Below, one piece after another: positions 1 to 8,357 of a stretch of DNA of 17,104 nt (positions are counted from its first letter, which is position 1; each line of letters begins with the position of its first letter). Both the position numbers and the translations under genes were made by a program. The DNA lies in the NCBI GenBank assembly GCA_944342125.1, contig CALVMF010000017.1, forward strand, positions 1 through 17,104. The letters run 5' to 3'. The notes under the pieces were generated by a model. It saw only the letters and a list, made by a program, of their open reading frames with translations. It was not told where the DNA came from and did not search any database. The stretch comes from an uncultured Bacilli bacterium. Lineage in GTDB: Bacteria > Bacillota_I > Bacilli_A > RFN20 > CAG-826.

Positions 1-17
1 TATTATATTTTTTACAC

Positions 18-92
18 TTTTTCTAGCGAGTTTAATATAACATTTCACATTTTTTCTAACGAGTTTAATGATATATTTAACATTTTTTGAGA
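18..92. repeat. Short 33-bp-period direct repeats at the left edge
   Basis: Two 19-bp copies, TTTTTCTAGCGAGTTTAAT at 18-36 and TTTTTCTAACGAGTTTAAT at 51-69, differ at one base and start 33 bp apart. Each is followed by a 14-nt AT-rich stretch (ATAACATTTCACAT and GATATATTTAACAT). A third, mostly degenerate start (TTTTT then GAGAG) follows the second stretch. The array may continue to the left outside the window. Function is unknown. The copies are too few and the spacers too short and repetitive for CRISPR. Confidence 0.55.
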
Positions 93-280
93 GTCTATCA
101 GTTAAATTAACAATTTTTAAACTGGTAACCTCAAAGAGGATACAGGAAACGATAAAAATAGCTGTGTAATTTACAAATATTCTAACTTATTTAATATTTA
201 GAAGGCAGATTAAAATTCGTTTACTTCTTTATTTGTCTTCTCAATTTCCTTTCCTTGTAGAAAAAATGCAGGAAATATTA
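93..280. other. Gene-free AT-rich stretch
   Basis: Together with the flanking repeats this makes up the 388-bp gene-free left end. I see only minor imperfect inverted repeats, such as CAGTT at 99-103 with AACTG at 120-124 and CCTC/GAGG around 129-139. There is no convincing ORF, tRNA or terminator. It may be the 3' remainder of an intergenic region whose left gene lies outside the window. Confidence 0.4.
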
Positions 281-360
281 ACAAAATTGTAAAAACTCAT
301 CAAAAACTTAGACTTTTTACGAAATTTTGTAAAAACTATATAAAAATTTAATCTTTTTAC
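281..360. repeat. Tandem pair of 40-bp units with GTAAAAA...TTTTTAC inverted arms
   Basis: Two head-to-tail units (281-320 and 321-360) each carry GTAAAAA (289-295, 329-335) and TTTTTAC (314-320, 354-360), separated by exactly 18 nt in both. About 29 of 40 positions match between units, and the arms are fully conserved. They lie 28 nt upstream of the AAA ATPase start and overlap its putative promoter, so they could be a paired operator. That role is inference. Confidence 0.6.
316..344 (+). promoter_or_regulatory. Possible promoter for the AAA/DUF4143 gene
   Basis: TTTACG (316-321, 4/6 to TTGACA) is followed after 17 bp by TATAAA (339-344, 5/6 to TATAAT). Transcription would start near 351, leaving a leader of about 38 nt with a good ribosome site. 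The elements lie inside the 40-bp repeat pair. AT-rich DNA gives many such matches, so confidence is low. Confidence 0.3.
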
Positions 361-388
361 ATAGAATCTAAGAAAAGGAAGCAAAATT

Positions 389-1597
389 ATGGTCTATAGA
401 GAAAGTTATATAAAAGAGCTTCAAGCTTTTAAAGACAAAAAGATTATCAAAGTAATAACTGGTTTACGCCGTTCAGGTAAATCCACTCTTTTAAAAATGT
501 TTATTGATGAACTTTTAAAAGAAGGAATTAATCAAAGCCAAATCCAATATCTTAATTTTGAATTAATGAAGTATGACAGAATTCGTGACTACAAAACTCT
601 TTATAATCTTTTGAAAGATTCGTTTATAGAAGGAAAGAAAAACTATCTCTTTTTAGATGAAATTCAACAAGTTAATGGATGGGAAAAAACAGTTAACTCT
701 TTAATGCTTGAATATGATGTTGATATTTATATAGCTGGATCAAATGCTTATCTACTTTCTTCAGAACTAGCAACTTTAATTGCTGGTAGATACGTTGAAA
801 TTAAAATGCTTCCTCTTTCTTTTAAAGAATATTATTCTTATTTTCATTCCTTATCTTCTAAAGGCAAAGATGAACTTTTTAACGACTATTTAAAATATGG
901 AGGATTGCCTCAACTTCTTGAATTAGCTCAAAATGAAGAAACCATAAATCTATATTTATCAAGCATCTACGATACGATAATTTTAAAAGATGTTCTTGAA
1001 AAAAATAAGCTAAAAGATGTCAATTTATTAAAAAGAATATTTTCTTTTCTTTGTGATAATGTTGGTAGCATCACTTCAGCTAACAATATCGCAAACTACA
1101 TTTCGCATGAATCAAAATTAGATAAATCTATGCGTCCAGCAGATGTTTCAAACATCATTTCAATGCTAGAAAATGCTTTCATTATCGCTCGTTGTGGTCG
1201 CTACGATATAAAGGGGAAAGAAATCTTAAAATCACTAGAAAAATATTATATCGCTGATACTGGATTAAAAAATATCATGAGCAGATATACTCTTAAGAAC
1301 TATGGTCATACGATAGAAAATATTTTATATCTTGAACTTATAAGACGCGGATACAAGGTTTATGTTGGTAAAAACCAAACTAAAGAAATTGATTTTGTAG
1401 CAATTAATAAATCAGAAACTCGTTATTTCCAAATATCTGAAACCATTTTAAATGAAGAAACTTTAAAAAGAGAAATCGCTCCATTAAAAAATACGAATGA
1501 TTTTTATGAAAAAACTATCATAACAATGGATAAAACCTTTGCTACCAACATTAATGGAATAAAAATAGTTAACCTTATTGATTTTTTACTAAGTTAA
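389..1597 (+). CDS. AAA family ATPase with DUF4143 domain
   Basis: A 402-residue protein of the AAA_14/DUF4143 family, a widespread bacterial and archaeal ATPase group whose cellular role is not settled. The Walker A motif GLRRSGKST is at 25-33 and the Walker B motif YLFLDEIQQV at 86-95. A GSNAYLL segment near 117-123 and the GRYVEI stretch after it are the usual family landmarks. The C-terminal part contains an E-I-D-F-V segment at 333-337 followed about ten residues later by YFQIS, resembling the E/D...(D/E)xK-like fold often described at the end of DUF4143 proteins. The start follows an AAGGAAG ribosome site 8 nt upstream of the ATG. The gene stands alone, convergent with the Wadjet operon. 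Such ATPases are common in accessory regions, but nothing here shows a functional link to the Jet proteins. Confidence 0.85.
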   Translation: MVYRESYIKELQAFKDKKIIKVITGLRRSGKSTLLKMFIDELLKEGINQSQIQYLNFELMKYDRIRDYKTLYNLLKDSFIEGKKNYLFLDEIQQVNGWEKTVNSLMLEYDVDIYIAGSNAYLLSSELATLIAGRYVEIKMLPLSFKEYYSYFHSLSSKGKDELFNDYLKYGGLPQLLELAQNEETINLYLSSIYDTIILKDVLEKNKLKDVNLLKRIFSFLCDNVGSITSANNIANYISHESKLDKSMRPADVSNIISMLENAFIIARCGRYDIKGKEILKSLEKYYIADTGLKNIMSRYTLKNYGHTIENILYLELIRRGYKVYVGKNQTKEIDFVAINKSETRYFQISETILNEETLKREIAPLKNTNDFYEKTIITMDKTFATNINGIKIVNLIDFLLS

Positions 1598-1692
1598 AAA
1601 GTAGACATTTCAGCACTTTTAAAAAGAAAAATTAGCTCTTCATAAAAATTTTTTTAAAAACTTTTCAACTTTTTTTAAAATTTTTAAAAGTA

Positions 1693-1725
1693 ACCACCTT
1701 CTATATTATGAGGAGGTAATTTTTC
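1693..1725 (+). terminator. Likely intrinsic terminator after the AAA ATPase
   Basis: ACCACCTT (1693-1700) can pair with GAGGAGGT (1710-1717) with one A-A mismatch and a G-U pair. The loop is about 9 nt and a TAATTTTT run follows. On the minus strand the same stem is followed by TTACTTTT, so it might also stop transcription from jetD. Placement between convergent gene ends supports the call. Confidence 0.5.
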
Positions 1726-1756
1726 GACCAGTAATAACTTAAAAATTTTTGACATA

Positions 1757-1775
1757 GTGACTCAGTACCAGTCAC
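1757..1775. repeat. Perfect 6-bp hairpin downstream of jetD
   Basis: GTGACT (1757-1762) and AGTCAC (1770-1775) form a perfect inverted repeat around a 7-nt loop, 15 bp past the jetD stop. On the minus strand the nearest T-run comes only after TATGTCAAAAA, so it is a poor textbook terminator. It may still stabilise the 3' end of the jet mRNA. Confidence 0.35.
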
Positions 1776-1790
1776 GTTTATTAAATAGGA

Positions 1791-2981
1791 TTAATCGATG
1801 CTTTCTTGTTCAAGCTTGATATTATTTAAAATCATGTAGTCTATTGTTTCTTTAATTTTAGGATCATTAACTTTTTTAGATAATAAGCTTAAATTTGTCT
1901 TATCATGATCAGTTAAAGGTTTAGTAAAAGCTAGATTTGCTTTAAGCGTATCAATATCCATTCTAAAAGGAATAAAATTGATGCCAGATTGTTTAACTAA
2001 AGTAAGATAAATACTAAATCCACCATAGTCGATATCACCATAATGAAAAAATTTTAAACCGCTATATTTTTTAAAGAGTTTAAGAAAGCCAATTAAACTT
2101 CTTTTTGGATAACCACCTGTATAAATTGAAAGATAATCATCGTTTGTAAAATAATTAAACGTGGTCAAATTTTCGATCGTTAATAGCTCAGCAACACCAA
2201 TATTTAAAACGGTTGTATATTTAATCATATTGGTCGGTAAGGCAAATACAGAACCAAGATTTTTAACAACTACAATTTGGTCTTTTATCTTTAGAGTTAT
2301 ATCACCTTTTAAATATATAAAACCCAAATTTCGGCTGATATTAAAATAAGATAAAAGGTCATCGAAACTCTCAAATTTATTTTCTGCATATAAATTATAA
2401 ATTTTGAGAATATCATCACTACCGCTTTCTAATTGCTTCGAATCGCCTAGCGCTTTAACAGATAGATTTCGAAGCAACACGTCTTCTTTATTAGACATGA
2501 TGGCATCAATGCATCGAACGTGTTCTTGAACCTTTTTAAAAACTTCTAAAGACGATTTATGTACCTTATTGTTTTTTAATTTTCCTATGATATCACTTAA
2601 ATAAGCTCGCAAAACTTCATTATTTTTGTATTTATTTAATAAATCTTCTAGCTTATTAATTTCTTTAAGATTAGTCTCTTTAATAGGTTCTCTTTTTAAA
2701 GTCTTATAAATATCATCAAGATTATTTAAAGATAAAATAATCTTTTTAGGAATATCACCATCGTATCTTATCTCGATATATTGTCTTTCTTTTAAATTAA
2801 GAAGAGCCTTATCGTAGTCATCTTTAACTTTATAACCGCTAGGAGAAAAATAAGCGTCAAATAGTTTATCTTTGCTTGTTAATATAAAGACAGATTTTTG
2901 ATTAGAAGAACCGCTTAAATATAATTTACTTCTTTCGTATTTATCGATTAAGCGATTAAGAATTTTCTCTTCTAAGCTCAT
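1791..2981 (-). CDS. jetD: Wadjet subunit JetD (DUF3322/DUF2220, Toprim nuclease)
   Basis: A 396-residue protein matching the JetD subunit, the DNA-cleaving Toprim-fold component of Wadjet. The N-terminal half (DUF3322-like, charged and helical) leads into a C-terminal DUF2220/Toprim region. The diagnostic segment HYGDIDYGGFSIY places G315, D316 and D318 as the metal-binding DxD and glycine set of a Toprim site. Known family role: after the JetABC motor has extruded a small circular DNA, JetD cuts it. The ATG at 2981 has an AGGAAG ribosome site about 9 nt upstream and overlaps the end of jetC by 26 nt, implying translational coupling. It is the last gene of the operon and looks full length. 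Identity rests on the Toprim motif plus the jetABC context. Confidence 0.9.
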   Translation of the reverse strand: MSLEEKILNRLIDKYERSKLYLSGSSNQKSVFILTSKDKLFDAYFSPSGYKVKDDYDKALLNLKERQYIEIRYDGDIPKKIILSLNNLDDIYKTLKREPIKETNLKEINKLEDLLNKYKNNEVLRAYLSDIIGKLKNNKVHKSSLEVFKKVQEHVRCIDAIMSNKEDVLLRNLSVKALGDSKQLESGSDDILKIYNLYAENKFESFDDLLSYFNISRNLGFIYLKGDITLKIKDQIVVVKNLGSVFALPTNMIKYTTVLNIGVAELLTIENLTTFNYFTNDDYLSIYTGGYPKRSLIGFLKLFKKYSGLKFFHYGDIDYGGFSIYLTLVKQSGINFIPFRMDIDTLKANLAFTKPLTDHDKTNLSLLSKKVNDPKIKETIDYMILNNIKLEQESID

Positions 2982-5900
2982 TTTTACTTACTTCCTGAAT
3001 AATAGCTTGATTCTTTAACTTAATTAAAATAATGCCACTATCCATATAATGCATCATGATTGGTGCTCTTTGAGTAGGAACAACAATTAAGAATTGAACA
3101 TCTAAGCTATTGAAGTAATCAATCATCGCTTCAATACGTTGCTCATCCATATTGTTAAATGCTTCATCAAGGATCACTAAAGAAGCTGCAGATTGTTTCT
3201 TGTTAAGCTTAGTTGAAGCGTAAGCAATTTGTTCAAAGCTAGCAGCAATTATGACATAGAATGGCGTTTGAGTTTCTCCACCACTCTTCTCATTATTTAC
3301 TTTAGAGAAATAAGCAACTTCACCGTTTTTATACTTGATCTTAATGTCATAAGACATAAATGAACGATAATCGATATACTTTCTTAAAAGCTCTTCTTCT
3401 TTTGGCGTATTTTCCTCATTAGTAAGAGTTGCAAATAGTTCATTTAAAGCATCTCTTTCTTGAGTTTTTAAAGTATCAGAGAAAAGATCGGTATATGTGA
3501 AGTTACGATTTGAATCAAAAATATCATAGAACTTACCAAAATCTTCGTTCTTGTTTCTTGAAATGACGAACTCATAAACATCTTCATCGGTACCAAATGG
3601 TTTATCTTTAAGGATGCGGTTAAGTTTATCGATATGTTCTTTTTCGCTTAAGATATTATTTCTAATCTTAGAAATGTAATCTTCTTCAAAAGCTCTTCTT
3701 GCCTCTTGTTCAAGCTCTGTAAGTTTTGAAGTATAGCTATCTAGATTGTGCTTAATCTTAGTATTAAATAAATCAATATAAGAAGATAATGAATCAATTG
3801 AAGCAGTTAAATCATCACCATAAGTTTTGTTATAATCATTCATCGCTTTTTCAATTTCATTTTTCAAAATATTAGTCTTAACTTCGATAGCTCTACTCTT
3901 TTCATTTAACTTATCGATGCTTAAACCATCATAAGATTTTGAAAATTTATTAATTAGGTAATCAAAAGAAGAATTAGATTCATAAACACCCATTTCTTTA
4001 GCGATTGATTCGAGGTTACGAGTTAAAGTTCTAACATCAGCCTTTAAAGTACCTAGTTTAATGTTTAATTCACCTAAAGCGATATTAAGCTCTTCGATTT
4101 TAGTTTTAGCCCTATCGATATCTTGTTCAATCTTTTGAATCTTACTATCGAGTTCAACTAAATCTTTATTAGCGATTAAAAGGTATTCTTTTTCATCATA
4201 AGCGTTAGATAAACTTTCATTAATTCGATCTAACTTTTCATACTCGTCTTCAAATTTTAAAAGATATTTGATTTCTGATTTATTAAGAGTATCTCTTTTA
4301 AACTTGATTGAATCGAAGACTTCTTTGGCTTCGTTATAAGCATTTATTATATCAGCGTTTTTCTTCTCAATAATTTCAATTCGTTTTGAAAAACTCTTTC
4401 GACCAATAAATGGATTTTCGATCGCTTTTTTGGTGCGTTGAGTAACTCTTGATTTTTCATAGATAAAGCCATCCTTAATAACTTCATCTTGATTAAAAGT
4501 AAGATTATCAAAACTTTGAGCTTTTGTGACTTTAGCTAGTAAATGCTTTAAATAATTTGATGCTTCAGATGTTAAGCAATCAACTTCATTAAATAAAGAA
4601 TTATCATCAATTTCGATATTTTCATCGCAAAAATCAGCTAAATTAACAATATTTATCGAATAAAGACCGTATTTATCTTTATTGTCGTTATATACTTTAC
4701 TAGCAAACTTAAAGAGGTCTTTTCTAATTAAGATGTCGAATCTTCTATTGTTTAAATAATACTCTAGATAGTTTCTATCATCTTCAAATTCATCTTTAAT
4801 CTCGATAAATTCACAAAGTGGTCCAACTTGAACATCCTTAATATTGTATTTTTTATAAACCTCATCTTTAATGAGACCACATAAAATATCAATGTTAGTT
4901 GTATAGTTATTTTCATATCTTCTAAGCTTTTCGATGAGTTTATCATTTTCGCTCTTATTTTCTTTTAATTTAGCGATACGAGTTTCATAAACTCCATAAT
5001 TTTTATCGAGTTGAGGTTTTGTTACTTCGTTTAAATATTGTTCATAGTTTAATAAAGAGTTCATGAATTTATTGTAGTCATGATCTTTAATATAACTTTT
5101 GATATCAATATCAATTCCTAAAATATTGATGATTTTGGATTCATTTAAAATATAGGAAGTATCTTGCTTAATTTTCTCTTCAGTGTTTTTCTTTTCATTT
5201 TCATACTTTTGAATATCAAGTTCATTCTTCCAATAAAGTTGATTTTCAGAAGAATTCTTTAAAGCAAAAAGTTCATTAGTTAAACGGTCTTTTTCTTCAT
5301 TAGCACTTGATAAAGAAGCTTGAATAGATTTAAGTTTAAGTTCAACTTCATTAAGCTTATTTTTACTAGTATTTAAATTTAATGTATTAGTATTTTTCTC
5401 GCTATTAAGCTTTACATACTCGACAGCAAATAATTCGCCCTTTGCATCAATGAAATCTTTTCCTAAATTAGAGATTTTTTCAAGGATATTTTTCTTGCCT
5501 GATTCATTTTCAACGAGTTGCTTAATTTCACGATATTGACGAATGTTGCTTTTTAAATTAGAAAGGTCAACATCTTTTTGAGGCATCAAATAGTCGTAAA
5601 CAAATTTTTCAACATTATCGATTGGTCTAAATGCAATAGCTTTATTTAAAAGATCCGAATATGTATCGCCTTCACTTAAAATGCCTAAAGCGTGATGAAT
5701 GTTTCTGCAAACTTCCTTATGAACATTTCCTAAATTGTTGAGTTTTGCTGAGTTTTTTGTCAAATAATCAGACATTTTCTTGTAATTGAATATTTGTTTC
5801 CCATCTTCTGAGAAGAACCAAGAATCATTAAATGAGGCATTTTCTACATGATAAAAAGTTTCATTAGGCTTACCATGAGTACCTTCAGCGATTTCAAAAA

Positions 5901-6240
5901 CAACACCAATTACACTATGTTGTTTATTAAGTTCATCAAAAAATTCTAATGCGATATGAGAGATAACATTCCCATTACGAAGATAGCTTTTGCCTTCAGC
6001 ACCAGTTTTTAATCTAATGTAACTTTCGACACTTCTTTTGCTTCCTTTATTTGATTGAATATTAACTGCGGTATTAAACTTAACATCTTTACCACCATCA
6101 ATTACATAATGAATTGCATCTACAAGAGTTGATTTTCCGCTTCCGTTTTCACCAAAAATTAAGCAATTATCTTTAACATCAATAGTAGAGTTAACAAAAA
6201 TGTGCCAATTTATGAGTTTAATCTTCACTAATTTCTTCAT
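2956..6240 (-). CDS. jetC: Wadjet subunit JetC (SMC/MukB-like ATPase)
   Basis: A 1094-residue SMC-like ATPase, the motor of the Wadjet complex. With Met at 6240 as residue 1, Walker A is GENGSGKST at 30-38. Two long charged coiled-coil arms (about 265-460 and 650-870) flank a non-coiled hinge-like centre. The ABC signature SGGETQ is at 986-991 and the Walker B acidic pair is D1025-E1026 in VILDEAFNNMDE. Known family role: JetC dimers with JetA and JetB extrude DNA loops and recognise small circular plasmids. An in-frame ATG 42 nt upstream (6282) exists, but the 6240 ATG has a GAGGAG site 7 nt before it and begins the conserved MKKLVKIKLINWH opening, so I prefer it. It overlaps jetB by 23 nt. 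No active-site residue appears lost. Confidence 0.93.
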   Translation of the reverse strand: MKKLVKIKLINWHIFVNSTIDVKDNCLIFGENGSGKSTLVDAIHYVIDGGKDVKFNTAVNIQSNKGSKRSVESYIRLKTGAEGKSYLRNGNVISHIALEFFDELNKQHSVIGVVFEIAEGTHGKPNETFYHVENASFNDSWFFSEDGKQIFNYKKMSDYLTKNSAKLNNLGNVHKEVCRNIHHALGILSEGDTYSDLLNKAIAFRPIDNVEKFVYDYLMPQKDVDLSNLKSNIRQYREIKQLVENESGKKNILEKISNLGKDFIDAKGELFAVEYVKLNSEKNTNTLNLNTSKNKLNEVELKLKSIQASLSSANEEKDRLTNELFALKNSSENQLYWKNELDIQKYENEKKNTEEKIKQDTSYILNESKIINILGIDIDIKSYIKDHDYNKFMNSLLNYEQYLNEVTKPQLDKNYGVYETRIAKLKENKSENDKLIEKLRRYENNYTTNIDILCGLIKDEVYKKYNIKDVQVGPLCEFIEIKDEFEDDRNYLEYYLNNRRFDILIRKDLFKFASKVYNDNKDKYGLYSINIVNLADFCDENIEIDDNSLFNEVDCLTSEASNYLKHLLAKVTKAQSFDNLTFNQDEVIKDGFIYEKSRVTQRTKKAIENPFIGRKSFSKRIEIIEKKNADIINAYNEAKEVFDSIKFKRDTLNKSEIKYLLKFEDEYEKLDRINESLSNAYDEKEYLLIANKDLVELDSKIQKIEQDIDRAKTKIEELNIALGELNIKLGTLKADVRTLTRNLESIAKEMGVYESNSSFDYLINKFSKSYDGLSIDKLNEKSRAIEVKTNILKNEIEKAMNDYNKTYGDDLTASIDSLSSYIDLFNTKIKHNLDSYTSKLTELEQEARRAFEEDYISKIRNNILSEKEHIDKLNRILKDKPFGTDEDVYEFVISRNKNEDFGKFYDIFDSNRNFTYTDLFSDTLKTQERDALNELFATLTNEENTPKEEELLRKYIDYRSFMSYDIKIKYKNGEVAYFSKVNNEKSGGETQTPFYVIIAASFEQIAYASTKLNKKQSAASLVILDEAFNNMDEQRIEAMIDYFNSLDVQFLIVVPTQRAPIMMHYMDSGIILIKLKNQAIIQEVSKNELRRENS

Positions 6241-6853
6241 CGTTACTCTCCTCTTCTTGGATGTAGTTCTTAATTCGAGCATTTAATTCATCCATGTTAT
6301 TGATATTTACAATAATTTGAATGGTTGGCAAAATCTCAATAAGAAGTTCGCCACTAACCTTATCATTAAAATTAATAATTTTATTTCTTCTTAAGGTTCT
6401 TAAAGCTTTATCAATTTCACTTGTTGTTTTTGGTGAAGAATAGATTTGAGTTTTATTCACTTCATCCATTACTTCATTAAGTTCAACATAAACATTGTTA
6501 GTTAAAGTGACTTCTTTCTTCTTTTGATAGTATTTAAGTCTAAAGATTAAAGATAAAATTGTTTCAAATTTATTAAGGTGGAAGCGGTTATGATCTTTAG
6601 TAGTTTTGATATAAATAATCTTATTTATTTCATCTTTAACTACTTCATAATCAATAAAAGAAAAATAAGTTTCTAGCATCTTAAAAAGCTCTAAACTTTT
6701 ATAGTAATCTTCTTTATCATCTCTTAACTCAGCGACAATAAAGGTTTTCGCTAATAACTTATTTGAAACTCGAGAAAAATTCTCTTTATCACGATCACTT
6801 TGTTCTTCATAATCTTTAGCAAAATCTTCTAAATCTACTCTTGAAACAACCAT
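6218..6853 (-). CDS. jetB: Wadjet subunit JetB (DUF4194, KITE/MukE-like)
   Basis: A 211-residue acidic protein with the DUF4194 pattern of JetB, the KITE (winged-helix, MukE-like) subunit that binds the kleisin JetA. Visible landmarks are an N-terminal helix with VSNKLLAKTFIVAEL, a YYKSLELFKMLETYF stretch (the short helix before the first beta-wing) and FHLNKFETILSLIFRL followed by a lysine-rich turn. The tail is strongly acidic (EEESNDEEISED). The ATG at 6853 follows AGGAAG by 7 nt and starts 4 nt after the jetA stop. A TTG 18 nt further upstream would overlap jetA and has no comparable ribosome site. Sequence alone gives a moderate match; position between jetA and jetC makes it secure. Confidence 0.87.
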   Translation of the reverse strand: MVVSRVDLEDFAKDYEEQSDRDKENFSRVSNKLLAKTFIVAELRDDKEDYYKSLELFKMLETYFSFIDYEVVKDEINKIIYIKTTKDHNRFHLNKFETILSLIFRLKYYQKKKEVTLTNNVYVELNEVMDEVNKTQIYSSPKTTSEIDKALRTLRRNKIINFNDKVSGELLIEILPTIQIIVNINNMDELNARIKNYIQEEESNDEEISED

Positions 6854-6857
6854 ATTC

Positions 6858-8291
6858 TCACTTCCTAACAATTCTTAAATCTTGCATCATAAATTCATTA
6901 TAAGCAAAATAGCCATCTAACTTTACAATCTTGTAAGACATATCCTTAGCTTCACTATAAGCGAAAGCTAGACAATATTTCATAAACGTTTTGAAATCAT
7001 CAATTTCTATTTCACTTAGTTTAAAGCTTGTTGATTTATCTTTTTCAAAAATATCTTCAAGTTTTGCGCAAATAAATTGATTTATATTACGTTTTGAATA
7101 TTCGTCGCTTAATACGATTTTATTCTTGGCTTCTAATATTTCTTCTTCGCTAAGTGGCTCGACAAATAGTTCAACTTGGTTAGGTTTATTCTTGTTAAAT
7201 CTTGGGGTGTAAAGCGACAAATCATCGATTGGAGAAATATTAACGATATTAGCGAATTCTACTAATAAGTCATTATCATTAATTGATTTGCATCTTTTAA
7301 TTAACTTAAGTGTTTTATTAATTTCGCCTTCGACGTCTTTAGTATTTGACAAAATGAAGTTTAAAATATTCTTTGCGTTTACTAGATACTTAGCGTTATT
7401 AGAATCGATAAAATCGATAGTTTCATTAATAGTCTTATAAAAATTGATAGTTTTTATTATTCTATCTTCAAAAAAGTGTTCAACTTCCTTGCTAACTTCT
7501 TCGCTTGTTAATTCTATCTTTTTAGTAGCAACAAAGTTTATAACAAGTCGGTCGACACTTTCTTGTTCAAGCAGTTGTTCTAGACGCATAATAATCTCAT
7601 TTGAATATTTATTTGGATTGTCTTTTGTTTTTAGATTATCAAAGACAGTTAAAGTAACTTGCTTACGATATTTTTCAGTTAACTCATGAAGGATTTCTTC
7701 AGGAGAAATATCGCTTTTTGCGACAAGCTTTTTAATATATCTTTTGATTTTATTGTTTAATCCAAGTAAAGAAGTCTGCAAAACTTCCCTATTTCTATCG
7801 ATTTGTTCAATTAAGCTTGTTCCTTCGTCATAGTTAAAATCTCTTAAAATACGATAGATAACCGATGTATATCCACCATATTCTAGCTCGTTATTTTCTC
7901 TTTTAATAATGTTTCTTAAAGCATTTATTAACTCAATTGCACTATCTGTATAGGAAATATAAGTTATAAAATCATTGCCATAGTCTTCGCTTAGCCAACC
8001 ATATTTAATAAATTGCTTAAGCTTATAATGAACGATTTCACTAGGATTTTTAATGCTAATTGGTTTATCATCGTCATCATCGATTTCGACATCAAGCTTA
8101 GTCTTTATATGATCGATTAAAAAATCAATTAAATCATCCTTATCGACTCGATTATTCTCATTATCTTTAATATAAGAATAGGTTAAATCAAGAAGTTCAT
8201 AATTTAATCTTTTATCCTTCCTTGAAAGTAAGGTAAAAAGATTGTTATTAACATAATCAAATATATTTTCGCTAAAGTACTTCTCGCTCAT
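6858..8291 (-). CDS. jetA: Wadjet subunit JetA (DUF5716-like kleisin)
   Basis: About 477 residues (486 from an upstream TTG at 8318), matching the JetA family formerly called DUF5716, the MukF-like kleisin of Wadjet. Landmarks are the N-terminal winged-helix region with LFTLLSRKDKRLNYELLDLTYSYI, the ILHELTEKYRKQV...DNLKT...YSNEIIMRLEQL helical core, a glycine-bearing GYTSVIYRIL segment, and a C-terminal domain ending in FMMQDLRIVRK. The DUF5716-type JetA rather than DUF3375 suggests a type II-like rather than type I Wadjet; this subtype call is tentative. Neither candidate start has a good ribosome site: the TTG has AGAAAG too close, and the ATG at 8291 has none but sits 7 nt after an extended -10. 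It is first in a four-gene operon, with its TGA 4 nt before jetB. Confidence 0.88.
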   Translation of the reverse strand: MSEKYFSENIFDYVNNNLFTLLSRKDKRLNYELLDLTYSYIKDNENNRVDKDDLIDFLIDHIKTKLDVEIDDDDDKPISIKNPSEIVHYKLKQFIKYGWLSEDYGNDFITYISYTDSAIELINALRNIIKRENNELEYGGYTSVIYRILRDFNYDEGTSLIEQIDRNREVLQTSLLGLNNKIKRYIKKLVAKSDISPEEILHELTEKYRKQVTLTVFDNLKTKDNPNKYSNEIIMRLEQLLEQESVDRLVINFVATKKIELTSEEVSKEVEHFFEDRIIKTINFYKTINETIDFIDSNNAKYLVNAKNILNFILSNTKDVEGEINKTLKLIKRCKSINDNDLLVEFANIVNISPIDDLSLYTPRFNKNKPNQVELFVEPLSEEEILEAKNKIVLSDEYSKRNINQFICAKLEDIFEKDKSTSFKLSEIEIDDFKTFMKYCLAFAYSEAKDMSYKIVKLDGYFAYNEFMMQDLRIVRK

Positions 8292-8298
8292 TAATGCT

Positions 8299-8307
8299 AT
8301 TTTATCA
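8299..8307 (-). promoter_or_regulatory. Possible extended -10 promoter of jetABCD
   Basis: On the minus strand TGATAAAAT is a TGN plus TAAAAT extended -10 (5/6 to TATAAT). No clear -35 lies 16-18 bp upstream. The predicted start of transcription would fall within a base or two of the ATG at 8291, giving a leaderless jetA message. Low to moderate confidence. Confidence 0.35.
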
Positions 8308-8324
8308 AAATTCGACAATACTTT

Positions 8325-8354
8325 CTTAAAAACATTATTTAGAGTTCGCTAAAT
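8325..8354 (-). terminator. Weak hairpin plus T-run between the DUF2871 remnant and jetA
   Basis: On the minus strand ATTTAG (8354-8349) pairs with CTAAAT (8342-8337) around a CGAACT loop, followed by AATGTTTTT. The stem is short and mostly A-T, so it would at best attenuate read-through into jetA. Confidence 0.3.
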
Positions 8355-8357
8355 CCA

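Noticed and set aside
18..92. CRISPR array
   Set aside because: Only two copies of a 19-bp element with 14-nt AT-rich, similar spacers and no cas genes.
389..1597. AAA/DUF4143 protein as a fifth Wadjet component
   Set aside because: It is on the opposite strand with a terminator-like hairpin between, and no such subunit is known in Wadjet; proximity alone is not enough.
6241..6282. Upstream ATG of jetC at 6282
   Set aside because: It lacks a ribosome site and adds 14 residues not resembling the family start; ATG 6240 follows GAGGAG by 7 nt.
6858..6860. TGA read as tryptophan as in Mycoplasma
   Set aside because: TGA ends jetA and the XRE gene at the expected C-termini, and tryptophan is encoded by TGG throughout.
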